Below are positions 1-9,261 of a stretch of 64,000 nucleotides of DNA, one piece after another. Source of the DNA: Agapanthus africanus (taxonomy: Eukaryota; Streptophyta; Magnoliopsida; Asparagales; Amaryllidaceae). The position numbers and the translations under genes are program-made. The stretch spans positions 326,215,595-326,279,594 of the forward strand of contig JASDDO010000001.1 of assembly GCA_030015575.1 (NCBI GenBank), given 5' to 3'. The notes under the pieces were generated by a model that was not told the origin of the DNA, made no database searches, and saw only the letters and a program-made list of their open reading frames with translations. Each line of letters opens with the position of its first letter. Positions within the stretch are counted from its first letter, which is position 1.

Positions 1-940
1 TGTTTATATGTATTGAACGTCGGCTAATCGCTATATGTCGATTAGTCGGGGTTATACATATCTGTGATCTGTGTTTGATGATAGTATGTGTATATGAATG
101 TGTTGGATTGTCGCGGATGAATAGCCGGGGTGGATGTGAGATGAGTGTTTCTTTTTCTTTCATTCATTGTAATATGTAAATTGATGTATTATTATTTGTA
201 TGGCCGCACAACCGGGTCGGGGTTGTAGCCGTCATTGTATAATTCTTTTTACTGTTTTTGCTCCTAGGATAGACCCATGGAGAGGGTGCACAAACTACCG
301 GGTATCTCGAAGTGCCGAGTGGCCTACTCACGGTGTTGAGGGAGGTTGCTTCGCTTCGGGTACTTGGCGGGTAGTTTGCCGCACCCGTAGGGGTCTTGGG
401 TGGGGTATTTGGCTATTCACCGCAACCGTGTAATCCGCTTTTCGTTGCAGGCTCGAACGGATTGCGGATTCCTAGTATATCCAATGTATTCATCTGTGAT
501 CTGTAATGTCTATCATTGCTATATATTTATATATGATAACTATTTAGGCGTTGCTTATGTTTTACAGCCGCGCTAGCCCAGCCCCCGCTCTGTCGTTAGT
601 TAAGTAACCTAACGGGTGATGACGGGGCCCCGTGGCGAATGCGAATGGCATAAGCGTACGTCATATTTTGGTTGTTTTCTGCAATGGTAGGATTAAATGA
701 TGGGACACATTAAAAGAACTAATGCAAGAAAATAAACCAAGTAAAAGTCGATTGGAACACTTTGAAAACCACTCGGTTCTTTTCAAAACTAAACTTTTAA
801 ACGCGGAGCTTGAACCACTCCTTTTAAAAGCTATCTCGTTCCATCGATTATATCAAGTTCACTACGTTCACGGTTTCGCCAAAACCATTCGTAGCCGTCC
901 GTCATTCCACATGAATGGTCAGAACTATTCAAGCTATGTA

Positions 941-1136
941 TTTTGGCCAAAGTCAAGGCATAGTGATTGGTAGCTATTGGGTATTCATGTGCAGCATAGA
1001 TAGATGCGTTGGTTTGGGACAGTCGTGCTGCCATTTTGGCCAAAGTCAATGGTAGGTACGGGTGGGTCCAAATTAACCCGGAGAATGATGGGTAGAACTT
1101 GACATGTGACTTATGATATTTTGGCCAAAGTCAAGG
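941..1136 (+). repeat. Leader hairpin triad, loop CAAA (element A)
   Basis: Three copies of TTTTGGCCAAAGTCAA lie at 941-958, 1034-1050 and 1119-1136. In RNA, TTGGC can pair with GTCAA, leaving CAAA as a four-base loop. Outer arms extend each stem: CTATG/CATAG at the first site, CTGCCA/TGGTAG at the second (with a G-U pair), CTTATGA/TCATAAG at the third. The outer arms differ between the sites while the loop is the same. Matching sites with other loops occur in C, D, E and F. Function is unknown; a packaging or dimerisation signal is one possibility. Confidence 0.75.
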
Positions 1137-1599
1137 TCATAAGAGCATGGGGCAGAAATCCACATCGGGAGTTTCATAAGTACTGAAACTTGCTAGCGCT
1201 GCATACCATTTGGAGTGTGATGATTCTGGTAGGATTCCTTCGGTTTTATCACGCAATGATATTTGGATCCCAATCCTACTGTGGGTATATGCTACTCCTC
1301 GGGAAAACTCTCACTTAACGATCAATGCTATAAACTTAGTAGGTGTCTAGAAAGGTGTTAGCGGGGCTACGCCCACAGGGAAAAGAGGTTACTTAATTAA
1401 GGAACTTCACGAAAGCGTTGGAAAACCTCATTCGAAGTACCGACACTGGCCTGGCTGAACGGTTAAGCAAGTATTGTACGGTGAGATTGATCCTGTCTAA
1501 TCCTTTCTTTACGGTTTGAGAAGGGATTCGAGAGACAGTGGGAGCCATCCAGTTTAGACAAACTAAAAACCACTCTAAACTTGCAAGAGCATCATGCTA

Positions 1600-1629
1600 A
1601 AGTGTTTCTTTTCTCTCTCCTAATTGCAG
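1600..1629 (+). promoter_or_regulatory. Splice-acceptor-like pyrimidine tract before gag
   Basis: A run of T and C ends in TAATTGCAG 12 bases before the gag ATG at 1642. The same position in C, D, E and F is a (CT)n tract, ending in CAG or TAG in D, E and F. This fits a 3' splice site that would remove the long leader, but no clear donor was identified, and a plain pyrimidine-rich leader end is the alternative. Confidence 0.4.
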
Positions 1630-1641
1630 CGACCATTCAAC

Positions 1642-2772
1642 ATGACCAGACTTAAGTTATTACTAGATAAAAACATATTGATAGGGCTAAACTACAAAGA
1701 TTGGCTCAGGAATGTCAAGATGGCAATCACTTACGACAAGCTGGGATATCTCCTTACCACCAAAGCTCCCCCTATCCCAGGTCCCAAAACCAGTGTCGTA
1801 GATAGGGAAATCTATAAGACCTGGGAAATAGATTGCGCGAAGGCCAAATGCCTCGTACTTGCCTCGATTGACAACGAACATCAGAGGATGCACGAGAATA
1901 TGGACCTAGAGTCCATATTTCTTCATACAAAAGAACTGTATAGAGAGCAGTCTCGTATCGCCAGATATGAAGTGTCGAAGAAGTTGTTTTCGGCAAGGTT
2001 GGCCGTCGGATCATCGGTAGCGGAACACGTGCTTAAGATGATTGGCTACATAGAGGAGCTCGCAGAACTTGGGAACACGTTGGAAAATGAGCTCTATACG
2101 GACTTGATTCTCCAGTCCCTTCCTTCCACTTACGCCCAGTTCATCCTGAACTTCAACTTACAGGAAAAAGAAGTTGAACTTTCAGAGCTCCTCAACATGC
2201 TGAGGAGTGCAGAGGGCACCCTACAGAAAAGTAGGGAGACATCCACTTTGTTTGTAGGAGGATCTTCCCCTTCTAGATCCAGGGTGAAAGCCAAGGGTAA
2301 GAAGAAGAAAGCCCCCGCCAAACCAAGAGGCGGTGTCAGTAAAGTGGATACGAAGGGAAAAGGAAAAGCAAAAAAGGTAGCGGGTAAGCTGGTGGGGAAG
2401 GAAGAATGCTTCTACTGTCACAAAAGTGGTCACTGGAAACAGGATTGCAAGGCTTGGAAGGCCAGAACACAGGATTTGAAGCGAGTTGCAGCTTCAGCTT
2501 CAGGTGTGTATGTTATTGAAAACTGTCTATCAATAAACTCTACATCCTGGATATTGGATACCGGATCAGGATCTCATATCTGTAATTCTTTGCAGGCGTT
2601 GAGAAATCATAGAGTTTTGAAGGCAGGTGACATGACCCTCAGAGTTGCAAACGGTGCTAGCATGGATGCTGAGGCCGTGGGGGACTATCACCTGGGATTG
2701 TCGGATGGACACTTTTTGTTTTGCGTAGTTGTTATTATGTACCAAATGCAACCTATAATATCATTTCTGTAA
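1642..2772 (+). pseudogene. gag: Copia A gag and protease, frameshifted
   Basis: The start is taken as the ATG at 1642, just after the pyrimidine tract. The first ~270 residues form a copia-type Gag (capsid-like helices around NYKDWLRNVKMAI and the ELGNTLENEL region), followed by a basic stretch rich in K and the zinc knuckle CFYCHKSGHWKQDC (CX2CX4HX4C), which binds RNA in the virus-like particle. The aspartic protease follows with the active-site motif SWILDTGSGSHICN near 2545. Near 2725 the frame shifts: the expected downstream peptide (CYYVPNATYN) is in another frame, and this frame ends at 2772. The protease is therefore incomplete and the polyprotein cannot continue into integrase. Confidence 0.9.
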
Positions 2773-3954
2773 CTTTATTATCTAAAGAAGGTTATGATTT
2801 GCATTTGTAAGTAATGTAGTGAACATTCACCTTAATCAAGTTTTGATTGGGTCAGGTACATTGAACAACGGTATATACGTATTAAACCAACCACAGATTT
2901 TCAATGTCCAGAATACACACAAAAGAAAGTCTCCAGAAATCAATAAAACTTTCTTATGGCATTGTAGACTGGGTCACATCAATGAGAGAAGGTTGACTAA
3001 GTTACATTCAGAAGGATATTTGGATCCGTTCGAATATCAATCGTATGCAACTTGTCAATCCTGTCTCAAAGGAAAGATGACAAAGACTCCGTTCACTGGA
3101 CACGGAGTAAGAGCGAGCGAGCTCTTGGGACTCATACACAGCGACGTGTGCGGTCCAATGTCTACACATGCACGAAGCGGTTATTCTTACTTCATTACTT
3201 TTACGGATGACTTTTCAAGGTACGGTTATGTCTTCTTAATGAAACATAAATCCGAGGCTTTTGAAAAATTCCAGGAATATAAGAATGATGTAGAAAAACA
3301 AACAGGCAAAAGTATCAAGGCACTGAGATCTGATCGAGGTGGTGAATACTTGAGTGCCGAGTTCCTGGGTTACTTAAAAGAGAATGGAATTCTCTCTCAG
3401 CTTACTCCTCCATACACTCCGCAACATAACGGTGTATCGGAGTGACGGAACCGAACCCTATTGGATATGGTACGGTCCATGATGAGTAATGCTGAGTTGC
3501 CGCGATCGTTCTGGGGATAGACGCTAGAATCAGCTGCATACCTTTTGAACCGAGTTCGAACTAAGACTGTGCCTACTACACCATATCAGATGTGGTGTGG
3601 GAAGAGACCCTATCTTAATCACATTAAGACATGGGGATGTCCAGCTTTTGTAAAAAAGCAACATGCGGACAAGCTCGAGGCACGCTCAGTACAGTGCAAG
3701 TTTGTGGGATATCCAAAGAACTCCAAGGGATATTTCTTCTATTGCGAAGAGGAACAAAAGGTGTTTGTTTCTCGCCATGCCCACTTTCTAGAACACTAGT
3801 TCATAGAAAAGAATTAAATGAGAGCATAATAGAACTGGAAGAAATTCCAGAACCACGAGCTATTACTGAAAGCTTAGTAGAACCAGAGGGTTCGAAAGAT
3901 CAGGACATTCCCACGCCACTCCGCAGGAGTAGTAGGCAGTCTCATCCGCCCTAG
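2773..3954 (+). pseudogene. Copia A integrase, multiple stops
   Basis: The zinc-binding N-terminus HCRLGHINERRL...CQSCLKG lies near 2960-3070 and the catalytic core follows. The DDE residues are seen as the D of HSDVCGP, the D of RSDRGGEY and the E of NGVSE. Immediately after NGVSE a TGA replaces what is CGG or AGG in sister copies (around 3443), another stop interrupts FWG*TLESAAYLL, and a further stop follows the HARFLEH region near 3799. A linker with RRSSRQSHPP ends at TAG near 3952. The frame changes between these pieces. Its role would have been to insert the cDNA into the host genome; this copy is inactive. Confidence 0.88.
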
Positions 3955-5552
3955 AGATACTACGGTTTTCTCATTGACGGGGATAGAGAGGATTGCATCA
4001 TAGACTTTGATGAGCCTACTAGCTTCCAGCAAGCCATTCAGAGCGTCGACTCGGTAAAATAGCTGGATGCAATGCGGACCGAAATGGAGTCCATGTACAC
4101 CAACAAAGTATGGGCGTTGGACATTGCTCCAGATGGGGTAAAACCCGTAGGATGCAAGTGGATCTTCAAAAGGAAGATTGGTGTAGATGGACTGGTTGAG
4201 AGCTATAAAGCTAGACTGGTAGCAAAGGGTTTTCTCCAGCAGCTATGCTGAAATCCATTCGGATCCTTCTTGCCATTGCTGCCTTCCACGATTATGAGAT
4301 TTGGCAGATGGTCGTAAAGACAGCTTTTCTAAATGGACATTTAGAGGAGTGTGTCTATATGGACCAGCCAGAGGGTTTCATTCAGAGTGGGAGCAGCGGA
4401 AAGGTGTGCAAGTTGCTTAAGTCCATTTATGGATTGAAGCAGGCATCGCGGAGTTGGAACATCTGTTTTGATGAGACGGTCAAGGAATTTGGCTTTATCA
4501 AAAATCCAGATGAACCATGCATCTATTGTAGATTTGTAGCGAGAACTGTAGTATTCCTCGTTTTATACGTGGATGACATTCTCTTAATAGGAAATGACAT
4601 TCCTATGCTACAATCTGTCAAGGGGTTCTTGTCACACAGGTTCTCCATGAAAGACCTGGGTGATGCCTCATACATTCTGGGTATCCGGATCTACCATGAC
4701 AGATCCAAGAGGATATTAGGACTTTCACAGTCCAGGTACATCGACACCATACTGAAGAGATTCAGTATGGAAGATTCCAAGCGCGGTAATCTACCGGCTT
4801 GTCACGGGATCACCCTCTCCAAAGAGATGTCTCCCAAGACTGATTTAGAGAGGGATCACATGTCTATTATACCCTACGCTTCTGCGGTAGGCTCTATAAT
4901 GTATGCAATGTTGTGTACCAGACCGGATGTGGCTTATGCACTGAGTGTGGTAAGCAGGTATCAGTCAAACCCTGGGGAGAAACATTGGATAGCAGTAAAG
5001 AACATTCTCAAGTACCTGAGAAGGACTAAGGAGATGTTCTTGGTGTATGGCGGAAAAGACCTCCAGATTGAGGCCTTTGCTGACTCCAGCTTCCAGAGTG
5101 ACAAGGATGATTCTAAGTCCATGTCGGGTTTTGTCTTTACCCTCAATGGAGGGGCGGTGTGTTGGAAGAGCTCCAAACAGGAAACCGTTGCTGACTCGAC
5201 TATGGAAGCGGAATACATCGCTGCATCTGATGCCGCAAAAGAAGCTGTCTGGATGAGGAAGTTCTTGAGAGAACTTCAGGTGGTTTCGTCCATTGTTGAC
5301 CCAATACCTCTGTATTGCGACAACAACGGGGCTATAGCTTTAGCGAAGGAACCCAGGTCCCATCAGAAATCCAGACAAATCTTAAGGCGGTATCACCTGA
5401 TCAGGGAGATCGTGGATCGCCAGGAGATCGAGATTCGGAGGGTTGCTTCAGAAGATAACACAGCAGATCCATTCACAAAGGCCTTGCCCCAGACTCAGTT
5501 CGAGCGGCTGATCGAGATGATAGGTCTTCGATACACCAGTACAAGGCCTTAG
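3955..5552 (+). pseudogene. Copia A reverse transcriptase and RNase H, with deletion
   Basis: The N-terminal RT part (MYTNKVW, CKWIFKRK, ARLVAKGF) is readable from 3955 to about 4230 with one TAG in place of Trp (VK*LDAM). At about 4233 the reading jumps from AKGF to the SP-A-ML region, losing some 40 bases between two TTTT tracts and shifting frame. From 4245 the frame stays open for 435 codons: RT motif YVDDILLIGND near 4567, then RNase H with ADSSFQ, MEAEYIAASDA and CDNNGAIAL, ending with TADPFTKAL. RNase H residues look intact, so this half is well preserved. The PPT and LTR follow directly. Confidence 0.92.
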
Positions 5553-5555
5553 TGC

Positions 5556-5566
5556 AAGTGGGAGAT
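5556..5566 (+). other. Polypurine tract of copia A
   Basis: AAGTGGGAGAT lies immediately before the LTR start TGTTAG. The same tract is found before the LTR in E (55947-55959) and, with one change, on the minus strand in F (59080-59092). It primes plus-strand DNA synthesis. Confidence 0.85.
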
Positions 5567-7610
5567 TGTTAGTGTATATTCCCTAGAGGCCATTACTGTA
5601 TCATACTAGTTTGTATATTACTTGATGGAAGCTTGGGATATTCATAGTTGTATATACAATCTTGCTCGAAATGGTAGTATACTACTTGGTTTGTCTCTGC
5701 TTTAATATGTGCATGTGTTTCTTTTAGCATATTGCTGATATACATATTAGTAGAGCCCTTAGGATCTTTGCTTGATTACCAGCGTTGTGATGGCGCTCAC
5801 ACTCGTGGGAGTTCGGTAGTCCATAAGCACATCCTTATACTGATCCCTGGTCGTTGGACTATCGAGACAGGGCATCGATACTCCGGAGTAGACTAGCGTA
5901 TGCGCTTCTCATCCCAGCGTGGGAGACGGTCTGTCCCACAGTCGTCAGTACGTCGTGCTTGAGATACTATGCGGGTGCTCGTTAGGTTACGAGTACACTG
6001 GACAGGACTCGTCGGGAACTGTTGGTTGGTATTATACCTATCGTCAGTTATCAGTTCCCAGGTGACATGAGTACAGCTTAGTCCGCTGACTTGACACTGT
6101 CACTTCGCCTCGAGTGTGTTCCCACTGCACTTTGATTACTACCCTACCACGGCTCAAAGGAGTCGTGCAAACAGGTAGTTTTTGGATGCAGTCCCGAAGC
6201 ACTTGGAGGCAGTGACGGTTAGACAGGATTCGTCTCTCCCGGTATTGGGGGTTGACATCACGCTGTGTCCAGGAGAGCCATTACACGAGTAGTCCCTGGC
6301 CAGGGCAAGCGAGATATACTGGTAGGTTTCCAATGTTATCTCAGGGTGTTCTGGGCTACACTCCGACACGACATGTACCGCTATTAGGGGACTGACGTTC
6401 ACCGCCCCCCTAGGCCCGCCATGCGATGTATCAGACGAACAGACCGGACTGTACGGAGACTGTCACATACAGGCTCAATAGGAGTTCAGATGGGGTTCAC
6501 CTCGTCAGTCTTCTTATCGACATCTACCTGGGGACCGTTACGTACAGCTAGTGCCGCTTGCGGTCTGTGGTTAAACCCACTGCCAGCGTATTGTCGAGTC
6601 TTTAGAGTCCCACACAGAGAGCTATTCGCCTTTAGGCAAAATGAGTAGAGGTCGCATGGTTTTGCGACAGGGTTCGTTCACATCCGCGCACTTGTGCACG
6701 TTTGCTGTCCGGACAGCTTATACTAACGGGCTTTGGTTTAAGTAGGATCCTAGTATTTGATTTGGGATTGGTTTTTTCTCTTTTTATTCGTGTTCCTCGG
6801 ATCACGAATACGGATGCGTATGCACAGTTGCTTGAGACAGAGGGAGAGGACTTTGATTAGGGTTAATGACGATTGTCATTTTATTAACCCTAATGCTTAT
6901 GTGTGTATTATGGTTAATTGATATTAGTTTAAATAATTGTGCATGGTTATGCTTGTTGACCATTTGACCTCCTTGACTTGTTGACCTAGGATGACACTTG
7001 GACCATCATCATTTCATTTGGAAGATGCTCTTTGATCCTTGCAAATTGCATTAAAAATGAAATGATAATGGTAATGTCTTGATTAACCATGACAATTATC
7101 TAGCTAATTATCTAATTACAATAATTCACACATATATGAGAGAATGCTTCATATTTTCTCTCATTCTACTTTTTACTTTCTCTCTCTTGTTCTTCCTCTC
7201 CCTCAAGCTCTCCCCTCTCATGTGTTGAGAAACACTTGAGCTTGAGAAAAACCCCTTCTTGATAATCTCTACTCTTATCTAGGGTTCTAGAATTAGCACT
7301 TCTTGCACCCTAGTTACTTCTAGCTTGGAGTTGAAGCCAAAGGTTGAGGCTTTCGGGTGGATCTTTCTTCGACGTGAGAAGACGACAAAAGTGACCTCTT
7401 TCCACTACTCCAAGGAGCAAGGAGAGAAGGACATAAAGCCCTAGGTATAACCTTTCTAACACTTAGCTAGTTTCTAGTTAGCTTTAACTTGTTTTTGTTT
7501 AGCAAAGACCCGAATTTGTCTAGTCCATGTTGCCTAGAGTAGTAAAAATCCGATTTTTATTCCGTTTTCCGCCTTCCCGCAAGCACCGGGGTAGGCAACA
7601 CGGACTTACA
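5567..7610 (+). repeat. LTR shared by copia A (3') and B (5')
   Basis: The 2044-bp LTR runs from TGTTAG to CTTACA, with PPT on its left and PBS on its right. It therefore acts both as the 3' LTR of A and the 5' LTR of B. The first ~25 bases and the stretch 5820-6660 align to LTRs of C, E and F, but the last kilobase is different, and the palindrome array of those LTRs is not seen here. No reading frame looks real. The end carries an AT-rich, pyrimidine-rich section (7100-7300). Confidence 0.9.
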
Positions 7611-7611
7611 G

Positions 7612-7623
7612 TGGTATCAGAGC
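7612..7623 (+). other. Primer binding site of copia B
   Basis: TGGTATCAGAGC begins two bases after the LTR end CA and is complementary to the 3' end of plant initiator tRNA-Met. Confidence 0.92.
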
Positions 7624-7818
7624 CTAACTAAACATAAACTAGCTAGGTAGTAAAGTGTATGGAAGTTCGAATCGGAAAAATCGAAAAACTGAGTTTTCAA
7701 AAACCCAACTTTCTGTTAAATTTTTTCCTGCTCAAAATAAAATTTATCATACTCCAAAAATCGTCTCAGGGTTTTGTGAAGAAAGCCACCAAACCCGGTC
7801 CAGTGACTCGACTAAGGC

Positions 7819-7864
7819 GCCGCGGTTCCGCGGCAATAGCAAGCTATTGCCGCGCAACCGTGGC
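7819..7864. repeat. GC-rich 22-bp hairpin near PBS (B leader)
   Basis: The arms 7819-7840 and 7843-7864 pair with two mismatches around the two-base spacer AA. The core is GCCGCGG...CGCGGC next to AATAGC/GCTATT. It stands out in an AT-rich leader and lies about 200 bases after the PBS. A related GC-rich inverted repeat lies in the C leader (12967-13016), and others in E and D. Confidence 0.75.
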
Positions 7865-8982
7865 CGAGTTGGCTCGTCTCTGGGTCGAGTTTGGTGCAGT
7901 GTTCTTCTGGCATGGTTTTGGGATTTTTAAGATGGTTTATATGTGCCCAGATTTTCCAGAATAGAAATTTGTTTTTGAGGGCCTATAAATCCGTATTTTT
8001 ATCGAATTTCACTACACTTTGATTATAAGGGTTATATCTGTGATGTTTATATGTATTGAACGTCGGCTAATCGCTATATGTCGATTAGTCGGGGTTATAC
8101 ATATCTGTGATCTGTGTTTGATGATGGTATGTGTATATGAATGTGTTGGATTGTCGCGGGTGAATAGCCGGGGTGGATGTGAGATGAGTGTTTCTTTTTC
8201 TTTCATTCATTGTAATATGTAAATTGATGTATTATTATTTGTATGGCCGCACAACCGGGTCGGGGTTGTAGCCATCATTGTATAATTCTTTTTACTGTTT
8301 TTACTCCTAGGATAGACCCATGGAGAGGGTGCACAAACTACCGGGTATCTCGAAGTGCCGAGTGGCCTACTCACGGTGTTGAGGGAGGTTGCTTCGCTTC
8401 GGGTACTTGGCGGGTAGTTTGCCGCACCCGTAGGGGTCTTGGTTGGGTATTTGGCTATTCACCGCAACCGTGTAATCCGCTTTTCGTTGCAGGCTCGAAC
8501 GGATTGCGGATTCCTAGTATATCCAATGTATTCATCTGTGATCTGTAATGTCTATCATTGCTATATATTTATATATGATAACTATTTAGGCGTTGCTTAT
8601 GTTTTACAGCCGCGCTAGCCCAGCCCCCACTCTGTCGTTAGTTAAGTAACCTAACGGGTGATGACGGGGCCCCGTGGCGAATGCGAATGGCATAAGCGTA
8701 CGTCATATTTTGGTTGTTTTCTGCAATGGTAGGATTAAATGATGGGACACATTAAAAGAACTAATGCAAGAAAATAAACCAAGTAAAAGTCGATTGGAAC
8801 ACTTTGAAAACCACTCGGTTCTTTTCAAAACTAAACTTTTAAACGCGGAGCTTGAACCACTCCTTTTAAAAGCTATCTCGTTCCAACGATTATATCAAGT
8901 TCACTACGTTCACGGTTTCGCCAAAACCATTCGTAGCCCTCCGTCATTCCACATGAATGGTCAAAAGTATTCAAGCTATGTA

Positions 8983-9178
8983 TTTTGGCCAAAGTCAAGG
9001 CATAGTGATTGGTAGCTATTGGGTATTCATGTGCAGCATAGATAGATGCGTTGGTTTGGGACAGTCGTCCTGCCATTTTGGCCAAAGTCAAGGGTTGATA
9101 CGGGTGGGTCCAAATTAACAAGGAGAATGACGGGTAGAACTTGACATGTGACTTATGATATTTTGGCCAAAGTCAAGG
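8983..9178 (+). repeat. Leader hairpin triad, loop CAAA (element B)
   Basis: Sites at 8983-9000, 9076-9092 and 9161-9178 carry the same TTGGC-CAAA-GTCAA core as A, at the same spacing. The second site's outer arm has drifted compared with A. Confidence 0.75.
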
Positions 9179-9261
9179 TCATAAGAGCATGGGGCAGAAA
9201 TCCACATCGGGAGTTTCATAAGTACTGAAACTTGCTAGCGCTGCATACCATTTGGAGTGTT

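Larger units (their letters stand above)
1..1641 (+). other. Copia A untranslated leader
   Basis: This is non-coding sequence between PBS (outside) and gag. It is about 98% identical by eye to B (8044-9261) and more distantly alignable to the leaders of C, D, E and F. Conserved landmarks are a GC-rich stretch near 560-640 with the inverted repeat CGTTAG/CTAACG, three hairpin sites at 941-1136, a 7-bp stem GTTTAGA/TCTAAAC at 1552-1580, and a pyrimidine tract ending in CAG at 1629. The whole leader from the PBS to gag is about 2 kb, long for a copia element. Short open frames here (for example 200-433) are not conserved as protein between families. Confidence 0.8.
1..7610 (+). mobile_element. 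Ty1/copia LTR retrotransposon A (5' LTR outside window)
   Basis: The segment holds, in order, an untranslated leader, gag with zinc knuckle, aspartic protease, integrase, reverse transcriptase, RNase H, polypurine tract and a 3' LTR. Integrase before RT is the copia order. The element enters the window inside its leader: base 1 corresponds to base 8044 of the neighbouring copy B, so about 430 bases of leader plus the 5' LTR lie to the left. The coding region is broken by several stops, at least two frameshifts and one deletion, so it is a dead copy, although RT-RNase H still keeps a 435-codon open frame. Lineage within copia was not assigned. Confidence 0.93.
7611..9261 (+). mobile_element. 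Copia B: leader only, body missing
   Basis: From the PBS onward this is a leader of the same family as A; 8044-9261 repeats window bases 1-1224 with roughly twenty differences seen by eye, plus a two-base indel near 8450. It stops at GAGTGT (9261) and continues as an unrelated LTR piece, so gag, pol and the 3' LTR of B are gone. LTR recombination between two tandem elements, followed by deletion, would explain the arrangement. Open frames at 8243-8548 and 8764-9015 are copies of leader frames in A and are not considered genes. Confidence 0.85.

Noticed and set aside
200..433. 77-codon frame in A leader, 101 codons in B (8243-8548)
   Set aside because: Length changes with a small indel between A and B, and the aligned sections of C, D, E and F do not keep the frame; conservation is at RNA/DNA level.
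722..973. 83-codon frame conserved in A and B (8764-9015)
   Set aside because: A and B are ~98% identical, so shared openness is uninformative; the frame runs through the hairpin motif and is absent in the other leaders.
941..1136. Triad motif as W-box (WRKY) sites
   Set aside because: The complement contains TTGAC, but the following base is not consistently C or T, and the inner stem with a shared loop explains more of the pattern.
5820..6660. GC-richer part of A's LTR as a possible host gene exon (frame 6421-6648)
   Set aside because: The stretch aligns to LTRs of C, E and F on both strands; the frame is not conserved there.
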